Below, piece after piece: positions 12,234-18,295 of a stretch of 18,295 nucleotides of DNA (within the stretch, counting starts at the first letter, position 1; every line of letters begins with the position of its first letter). The position numbers and the translations under genes were made by a program. The DNA comes from Oscillospiraceae bacterium. GTDB lineage: Bacteria > Bacillota > Clostridia > Oscillospirales > Ruminococcaceae. The DNA is taken from assembly GCA_015067125.1 (NCBI GenBank), contig SVNB01000023.1:1-18295 (forward strand), given 5' to 3'. The notes beneath the pieces are model-generated. The model was not told the DNA's origin. It made no database searches and saw nothing but the letters and a program-made list of their open reading frames with translations.

Positions 12234-14516
12234 ATGAAGTATATCATTCTTGATCTTCTGGAAGTTTCTGCCGCCATGGGAATTATAATAGCGGCGGTTA
12301 CCGTTCTTTCCGCATTTATAGACAAAAAATTCAGCGCAAAATGGAAGTATTGGATCTGGCTTTTTATTGCCGCAAGGCTTGCTGTTCCCTTCAGTCCGGA
12401 TTTTGATTTTTACGAAAACCCTATAAAGCTTTCTGTTCCGGATAAAACCGTTTATTACCATGCTGAAGAAATTCTGCACGAGGAGCTTCCCGGAAAAGCA
12501 GAAAATATCACCACTCCGGATTTTGGCACACTCTCTGTGGTAACAACTCCGCAAAAAGCGGTTTATAAAGAAACCAGCCGTACTGTGCTTGATGTGCTTG
12601 GAACAATATGGGTTGGTGGCGGAACTGTTTTTATAATCTGGTATATAGGCGGATATTTTTTCTTCAGAAACAGGCATTTAAAAAATTCCCGCCCGGCCGA
12701 AGAAAAAATCCAAAAAGCTGTTGAAGAGGCCAAAAACAGATTGGGCATACGCAAAAATTTTGAAACGATTATTTCTCAAAACGTAACAAGCCCTATGATC
12801 ATGGGATTTTTAAAACCGCGGCTGATTCTTCCGGAAGAAAATTTTGAACCGGAAACACTGGATTTTATTCTTAGGCACGAACTTACCCATTACAAAAGGC
12901 ACGATACCCTTTATAAAGCGCTTTTGCTTTTTGTAAACGCCCTGCACTGGTTTAACCCGATGGTGTGGGTAATGCGGAATCTTGCCGGAACCGACCTTGA
13001 ACTTTCATGCGATTCCGCCGTGATAAATAAAGAAGGAATGGATACCCGCAAAAAATACAGCGAAGCCATTCTTTCCTGCGTTCACAGAGAAAAAACCTCC
13101 TGCACGGTGTTTTCCACCCATTTTTACGGCGGAACAGGTACCCTTAAAAAACGCTTCGAAAATATTTTTAATACCAAAAAAAGAAAAAACGGCGCAGTTT
13201 GTTTTGCGGCGGTGCTTGCGCTTACGGCAGTGCTCGGCGGTGTTTTTGCCTGTTCTGCGGTATATGACGAACCGACGGAAGGCGAAATAGAAAAACTTTT
13301 GATTAAGGCGGACGCAATATATCAGCGCGGCAACTATGATCTATTTGAAGTTGGCACAAATCTTGCTTTCGTTCATAACGGCGGTTTTTACTATTCCGTA
13401 AACGGTTATGAAAAGGCCGTAAAAGAGGTCTTCAGCAGTTCTGCCATAGAAAATCTTGAAAAAACGCTTGTTCAAAGCGGTCTTCCGCTTTATATAAAAG
13501 ACGGCGGAACGGTATATAAGCTTAGAGCAGAAACAAAATGGGATAAAGGCAGCCGCTACGAAGATTTTCATTGGATAAAGCTTGTTGATATGGAAGAAAA
13601 CCGCTTTACCTATGACGTCTGCCATTCCGGAACGGCCCAGCCCGCCACCAGAAGCAAAATAACAATAATAAACGAACGCGGAACTTTTCTTATAGATAAG
13701 TTTGAAGACTGCCGCAACTATTATCTTGCGAATGAAAATGAATTTGTTCTTACAGAAACGGAAGAAACGCAAAAACAGGAATCGGAGCAATCAAAAGAAA
13801 CCTTGCCGGAAGAGCCGAAAAATCCTTCCGGAAAAATCTTCGCTCCCGTTCCCTGGGACGGAAAATATCCGGAAACAGAAGCGGAGCTTGAAGCGGACCG
13901 TACCGCCGTTATGGAATTTTTGGAAGTTTACCCCGATCCGCTTGAAGCCATAGCCAATATTTCCACAGCGTATGCAAAAAAAGTTTCTCCCGGAAGAATA
14001 AATAATCCGGAAATACACGAAATAACAGAATTTCTCTATGCTTATTACAGTGTTTTTTCAACCCTTGATGAACCGGATTTTTCCGAATTTGAAGGTCTTG
14101 GCGGAGATTTTGAGATTACCGAACAGCTTTTGCGCTATCGTGCCGCAAGGCAAAGAATCGACCGGACGTTCTGGAAAAAATTCGAGCTTGATATAAATCC
14201 CCTTTCCCGCGGCGGCAGAGAAAGCTTCGGAATCGTATATTACGAAATAGAATGCACTTTTACCGCAGAAGATAATAACGGAAACGCCGTCACCGGAACG
14301 GATTATTGGGATATAAGCCTTGGTTCAAAGGCTTTTACAAAAGCGGTGCATATGGGAACTTTTGCCCCAAGCGAAAAATACGAAAGCAGCGGAATTTATC
14401 ATTCTCTTCTGGAACGCTTTGAAGATACCGAAAAAAGATTTTTGGACTATGCTTTTGATTACAGAAAAATTGCGGACTGCGCCATAGCGGAATATTATCT
14501 TGGCCTGCAGCCATAA
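12234..14516 (+). CDS. M56 (BlaR1-type) membrane metalloprotease with a large unassigned outer domain
   Basis: A 760-residue integral membrane sensor. Helices lie at about 4-28, 36-53, 120-145 and 318-340. The cytoplasmic gluzincin domain carries HELTH (His215, Glu216, His219) and DLELSCD (Glu256, the likely third zinc ligand), with LHWFNPMVWVMRNL between. Residues 341-760 lie outside the cell in two parts joined by a Glu/Gln/Lys-rich linker (about 505-535). Unlike BlaR1, I see no S-x-x-K motif there, so it is probably not a beta-lactam sensor. The first outer part (about 346-500, beta-rich) has a faint look of IseA-type inhibitor domains, which is a weak guess; the second is unrecognised. 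By family analogy, ligand binding outside triggers the protease, which removes the BlaI repressor. ATG 12234 is served by AAAGGAGG inside the repressor gene. Confidence 0.9.
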   Translation: MKYIILDLLEVSAAMGIIIAAVTVLSAFIDKKFSAKWKYWIWLFIAARLAVPFSPDFDFYENPIKLSVPDKTVYYHAEEILHEELPGKAENITTPDFGTLSVVTTPQKAVYKETSRTVLDVLGTIWVGGGTVFIIWYIGGYFFFRNRHLKNSRPAEEKIQKAVEEAKNRLGIRKNFETIISQNVTSPMIMGFLKPRLILPEENFEPETLDFILRHELTHYKRHDTLYKALLLFVNALHWFNPMVWVMRNLAGTDLELSCDSAVINKEGMDTRKKYSEAILSCVHREKTSCTVFSTHFYGGTGTLKKRFENIFNTKKRKNGAVCFAAVLALTAVLGGVFACSAVYDEPTEGEIEKLLIKADAIYQRGNYDLFEVGTNLAFVHNGGFYYSVNGYEKAVKEVFSSSAIENLEKTLVQSGLPLYIKDGGTVYKLRAETKWDKGSRYEDFHWIKLVDMEENRFTYDVCHSGTAQPATRSKITIINERGTFLIDKFEDCRNYYLANENEFVLTETEETQKQESEQSKETLPEEPKNPSGKIFAPVPWDGKYPETEAELEADRTAVMEFLEVYPDPLEAIANISTAYAKKVSPGRINNPEIHEITEFLYAYYSVFSTLDEPDFSEFEGLGGDFEITEQLLRYRAARQRIDRTFWKKFELDINPLSRGGRESFGIVYYEIECTFTAEDNNGNAVTGTDYWDISLGSKAFTKAVHMGTFAPSEKYESSGIYHSLLERFEDTEKRFLDYAFDYRKIADCAIAEYYLGLQP

Positions 14517-14545
14517 AAAATACGTTTATAAAGGAGGCGTTTGAT

Positions 14546-17500
14546 TTGTTAAAAATTGCTTTAAAGGGACTTATAGGCAACAAGAAGGATACACTTCTTC
14601 TTTGGAGCGTTGTTGCGCTTGCCTTTGTGTTTCTTGTGCTTTCAACAACGCTGATAACTTCTCTTAATAATACGGACGAGCGTCAAAGAATTTCCACCTA
14701 CGGAAGCTGGCAGATCATGCGCGCCGAACTTACCGAAAGCGAAGCAAAGGATTTTTCTTCCCTTGCGGAAAAATCCGCCGTTTTGCCGATGATAAAAGTT
14801 AAAGGTACGGATTATTTTGCCGGAGATAACGAATATTACTTCAGCGTTGCAAGCAAGGATTTGCAGGAACTTGGAAGTTTTAAACTTAAAGAAGGCCGCT
14901 GGCCGGAAAACGGTGACGAAGCTGTTCTTGAATACGCAAGGCTTACGGCCCTTGGCCTGGAATTAGGCGATACCTTTACCGTTGCATCCACTGTTTATCT
15001 TCCTTTTGACGAAGATATTATTGCGGAGCAGACAGCAAGAAGAGATGAATATGTTAAACTTGCAAAACAATCCGTAATAGATTTTAATCTTGAAATTTTT
15101 AAAAGCGGAGAATGGGTAAACTATACCGGCATTGAATATACCCAATGGGATGCTCCGTTGAAACTTCGGTTTTTTGCGGAATATGTTCTTGGCGAAGGCA
15201 AACAATATATCCAGGCCTTTGCGGATGAGGAAAACCCATACGGAAGATATATTCCCCTTGAAGAAATGACCGAAGAGGAATTCATCAAAGTTATTACCTA
15301 TTATTTTGATTATTACGGCACCTATGGCCTTGATATTGCTCCGTTTATGAACGAAGAGGACAGAAACACCTGGCCTTTATATATAAACGACCTTTTGGGC
15401 TATAAAAATATGAACATAAGGGTCGCGCAGGAAAAAAGCATATATTCCGATTTCGACCCATACATCGAAATGTCAAACACCATCGATCTTACGGTAACAA
15501 TTCCTAAAACATATACTGTCTGCGGCGTTATAGAAACTTATTCCGACCGGTGGGACAGCGGAAAACAAAATCTTCCCTGCGGATTTATCCTTCCGGAAAG
15601 CTATGATGATTTTATAAACGCCCAAAAAACCGTTCTGGAAAAATACCCGAATTTCGGCTTTGTGGAATACCGTAATACAGTTTTGCTTTCTTCCGAAGAT
15701 AAAGAAGCTCTTTTTGATTCCGTAAACGGCTATATAAAAGAAAACACACCTTTTTTCTCTGTTGATAACAGCGTAGTTTTTTATTGGGATGAAGAAAAAG
15801 GCGAAAGTTACGATTCAAGCTTTTTGATCGATTTTAATCTTCTTGATGAAGCGGAAGAAAAGCTTATCCCCATAAATTCTGTTTTTGTCCCTGCCGGCAC
15901 AGAAAACTTTGATGAGTATATCGAAAAAACGCTTTTTTCTCCGTATGCCCGGCATTTTAATATTCCGGCGAAAGATTTCAGTTTAGAAAACAGCGCAGAG
16001 CGAATTTCTGTTCCCTATGGAATAGATGATTATATTATGGTGACCCTTCCGGAACTTTCCGGTGGAACTGTCGCTTTTGAATATGAAGGTGAAAACTATA
16101 AAATACCTTTTGAGGATTTTATAAACGGCGATTTTTCCGTTGCGGGAATAGAAATCGCAAACCCGGACCATATTTTCTCCTACGGAAAAAGCCGCCAGGG
16201 CGATTATGACGCTTTGATGACCAACCGCTTTGCCTATCCTTCTTCATCCGAAGGAAACGGAAAAGTGCTTGTACTTGTAACGCTTATTCTTTTTGTAACA
16301 ACAGTTTGTTCTGTTTTTCAGATTTTCTTTACCCAGGTTCGCAAAAGAATGTGCAGGGTCATTCTTATGAAGTCCATCGGTGCCGAAAACAAACAGATTG
16401 CCAAAATGTATTTTTGGGAATTTATTATATTCTGGATTTCGACTTTTCCCATAGGAATAATCTTTGGCCTTGGGGGAGCGTATCTTTCCACCATGATCCT
16501 TGAAAAAATTCAGGGCAGAGAAATTATTTTTTCTGTCGATACTTTGGTTTTCGTTCTTTCTCTTGCCGCCGGAACCCTTGCGCTTATTCTTGGAATGATT
16601 ATTCCGGTAATTATGGCAACCGGCGTTCCCCTTACCGGCAGAACCGCAAGAAAAAAGCCCCTTGCTCCGCCAAAAAAAGAAGTGCAGCAAAACTTTTTAA
16701 ACGTAACCGTAAGAGGGCTTTTTGCAAACAGAAGCAAAACGGCGGTCAGCAGTGCTCTTTGCCTTTTTATGGCGCTTATTATGACCCTTTGCGTTTTTAT
16801 CGGTTTCAGATTTATGACACCCTATCGGGAAAAAGTTCAAAGGGACGGAAAACCGGAATATATGCTACGCACAGATTTTGCCATGTCCAACCGCCAGCTT
16901 GAAGAATATATGGCAGAACTCGAAGAGCTTGGAATCTGTGATTCCGTAACGGTTTACCGCCGCTGCGACGAAACTGTTATTCCGATAGAAAGCGGAATAA
17001 AAAGCGTTCTGCTCGAAACCGCATTTCCGGAAAGGCGGTTATCTGTTCTTTCCAATTCCAACGTTTCCGGATATCCTGTTTCTGTCTATTCGTTCAATTC
17101 CGATTCCGAACTTTTCAAAAAATTCAAAAACTCGGTCACTTTTGGCGAACTTGATGCAGAAAAATTCGATTCCGGCGAAGAGGTGCTTCTTCTTGTTCCT
17201 CTTTATAAAGAAACAGAAGCAAAAAAATCTTCTGAAGAACTTTACGGCTGGAACAGTCTTTCTCTGCTTGGCATAGAAACAAGCTTTTATTCCGAATTCC
17301 GGAATATATATAAAAGCGATTCCGCGGCCGAAGCGGGCGGCAAAATCACAATCGCGGCAGAAACCCGTTCTCCAAAAGAAACCTATTATGAATACGAATA
17401 TTCCGAACGCGATTTTAAAATCGGAGCAGTGATTTATTATTTCCCCGAAGAGGGAATCTGGCCTTTAAGCGGCAGCGGAGAAGGCTGGCAGATAATCTGT

Positions 17501-18148
17501 TCCGAAAAAGCGATGAGCAGTATTCTTTTCGAATCTTACCGCACAAGAACCGAAAGCGAACTGCGCGCCCTTGAAATTATGAATATGGCAAGCGGTTACG
17601 GCACCACCAATTTTTATATCAATATAAAAGAAGACGTTTACCGTGACGATGCCGATACCGCTCTTTTGATTTACAGCCGCGCGAACTATATGGATATTGA
17701 GTTTTATCACGAAAGCAGCCAAAAGCTTTTGAATGACGGAATAAACAGCATCCTTCTTACCGGACTTCTTGGTTTTACGGCAGTGCTTATTGCTCTTCTT
17801 ATTTTTGCCAACACCGTGGCATCGGATATAGAGCAGGAACGAAATAAGATAGGTATTCTGCAGTCTTTGGGCGTAAGCAACAAACAGTTTATAAAACGCC
17901 AGCTGTATATCGGTCTTGCGGTTTCCGCTTCTTCCCTTTTTATTGCCAATGCCGTTTTGTGGATAGCCGTTGCGGTTTATTCTGCTTTTTCCGATGCGGT
18001 GCTTGGCAACCTGCTTTGGGGGTATCCGTGGATTCTTCATATTATTCTTTGCGTTCTGCTTGCGGCAATAATCACTATGCTTTATGTCGTTCCCATGAAG
18101 AATATTCAAAAATATCTTCCCATAGAAAACATCAAAACCAGAAAGTGA
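14546..18148 (+). CDS. Giant FtsX-type ABC transporter permease, 1200 residues
   Basis: It consists of two copies of the one-plus-three-helix FtsX unit. Helix 1 (about 17-39) is followed by an outside domain of about 530 residues and helices near 573-595, 625-650 and 668-695. Helix 5 (about 736-758) is followed by a second outside domain of about 310 residues and helices near 1070-1092, 1118-1150 and 1163-1185. Blocks such as RMCRVILMKSIGAENKQIAKMYFWEF and ERNKIGILQSLGVSNKQFIKRQLYIG are the conserved FtsX coupling segments that follow the second and sixth helices. Such permeases act as mechanotransmission or envelope-stress/peptide-defence systems, not as ordinary channels. TTG 14546 lies 8 bases after GGAGG and directly opens a typical N-terminus (LKIALKGLIGNKKDTLLLW). 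The large outside domains are longer than in LolC/MacB-type proteins. Confidence 0.92.
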   Translation: MLKIALKGLIGNKKDTLLLWSVVALAFVFLVLSTTLITSLNNTDERQRISTYGSWQIMRAELTESEAKDFSSLAEKSAVLPMIKVKGTDYFAGDNEYYFSVASKDLQELGSFKLKEGRWPENGDEAVLEYARLTALGLELGDTFTVASTVYLPFDEDIIAEQTARRDEYVKLAKQSVIDFNLEIFKSGEWVNYTGIEYTQWDAPLKLRFFAEYVLGEGKQYIQAFADEENPYGRYIPLEEMTEEEFIKVITYYFDYYGTYGLDIAPFMNEEDRNTWPLYINDLLGYKNMNIRVAQEKSIYSDFDPYIEMSNTIDLTVTIPKTYTVCGVIETYSDRWDSGKQNLPCGFILPESYDDFINAQKTVLEKYPNFGFVEYRNTVLLSSEDKEALFDSVNGYIKENTPFFSVDNSVVFYWDEEKGESYDSSFLIDFNLLDEAEEKLIPINSVFVPAGTENFDEYIEKTLFSPYARHFNIPAKDFSLENSAERISVPYGIDDYIMVTLPELSGGTVAFEYEGENYKIPFEDFINGDFSVAGIEIANPDHIFSYGKSRQGDYDALMTNRFAYPSSSEGNGKVLVLVTLILFVTTVCSVFQIFFTQVRKRMCRVILMKSIGAENKQIAKMYFWEFIIFWISTFPIGIIFGLGGAYLSTMILEKIQGREIIFSVDTLVFVLSLAAGTLALILGMIIPVIMATGVPLTGRTARKKPLAPPKKEVQQNFLNVTVRGLFANRSKTAVSSALCLFMALIMTLCVFIGFRFMTPYREKVQRDGKPEYMLRTDFAMSNRQLEEYMAELEELGICDSVTVYRRCDETVIPIESGIKSVLLETAFPERRLSVLSNSNVSGYPVSVYSFNSDSELFKKFKNSVTFGELDAEKFDSGEEVLLLVPLYKETEAKKSSEELYGWNSLSLLGIETSFYSEFRNIYKSDSAAEAGGKITIAAETRSPKETYYEYEYSERDFKIGAVIYYFPEEGIWPLSGSGEGWQIICSEKAMSSILFESYRTRTESELRALEIMNMASGYGTTNFYINIKEDVYRDDADTALLIYSRANYMDIEFYHESSQKLLNDGINSILLTGLLGFTAVLIALLIFANTVASDIEQERNKIGILQSLGVSNKQFIKRQLYIGLAVSASSLFIANAVLWIAVAVYSAFSDAVLGNLLWGYPWILHIILCVLLAAIITMLYVVPMKNIQKYLPIENIKTRK

Positions 18149-18158
18149 GGTTTTTATA

Positions 18159-18295
18159 ATGAATATTTTAAGAACCGAAGGACTTTATAAAACCTATAAC
18201 GAAGGCAGCGAAAACGAAGTTCACGCGCTTAAACCCCTTGATATTTCCATAGAAGGCGGCCTTTTTTATGCTATAATCGGCAGAAGCGGTTCCGG
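18159..18295 (+). CDS. ABC transporter ATP-binding protein, 5' fragment
   Basis: Forty-five residues are visible before the window ends. They begin MNILRTEGLYKTYNEGSENEVHALKPLDISIEGG and run into the Walker A sequence GRSGSG. The Leu-Lys-Pro-Leu-Asp-Ile-x-Ile-x-x-Gly block is typical of the LolD/MacB/BceA group that partners FtsX permeases. ATG 18159 lies 10 bases after the permease stop, with GAGG in between. The order permease then ATPase is the reverse of the usual bceAB arrangement. Being last among the visible genes, it is presumably controlled by the upstream BlaI-type repressor. Confidence 0.93.
   Translation, partial: MNILRTEGLYKTYNEGSENEVHALKPLDISIEGGLFYAIIGRSGS

Noticed and set aside
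12234..14516. Beta-lactam sensor BlaR1
   Set aside because: The protease half fits, but no S-x-x-K penicillin-binding motif is visible in the outer half.

Overview
The window looks like chromosome of a Gram-positive, spore-forming member of the Clostridia. The clues are a SpoIID-type sporulation hydrolase, a type III glutamine synthetase, lipoproteins and M56/BlaI regulators of Firmicutes type, strong GGAGG ribosome binding sites, near-consensus sigma-A promoters, and frequent TTG starts (four genes). I cannot name the family or species. Genes are moderately AT-rich, with runs of A and T in all frames. Three intergenic regions are strikingly GC-rich and full of hairpins.

Layout. 2-523: 3' end of an MFS permease. 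623-1657: SpoIID/LytB-like protein. 1658-2204: repeat cluster A. 2238-2828 and 3004-3165 (minus): an XRE regulator with four membrane helices and a 53-residue membrane protein, each with its own promoter. 3286-4269 (minus): orphan metal/cobalamin-type substrate-binding lipoprotein. 4446-6594 (plus): a tight row of a CBM9-like protein, RsmE, and a VanY-type carboxypeptidase lipoprotein. 6653-7170: repeat cluster B. 7237-9327 (minus): glutamine synthetase III. 9480-9960: repeat cluster C. 10115-11694 (plus): zinc-ribbon protein and MATE exporter. 11771-18295 (plus): a self-regulated operon of BlaI-type repressor, M56 metalloprotease sensor, very large FtsX-type permease, and the start of its ATPase.

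Two parts deserve attention. First, the BlaI/M56/ABC operon. A perfect consensus promoter is overlaid by one inverted repeat and followed by a second, centred 30 bp apart. The M56 protein carries about 420 extracellular residues with no visible penicillin-binding S-x-x-K motif. The 1200-residue permease has two large outside domains. I read this as a signal-induced transporter for cell-envelope stress or an antimicrobial, with an unknown ligand.

Second, the intergenic clusters hold at least twelve hairpins. Each has GTAG (ten) or GCAG (two) directly 5' of a stem that begins GG. The stems differ in sequence but keep pairing, as in REP elements mobilised by RAYT-type Y1 transposases. A nested filled/empty-site comparison between clusters A, B and C suggests units have inserted or been lost precisely. 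Two copies of a separate multi-hairpin element of about 200 bp lie in opposite orientations in clusters A and B. No transposase lies in the window.
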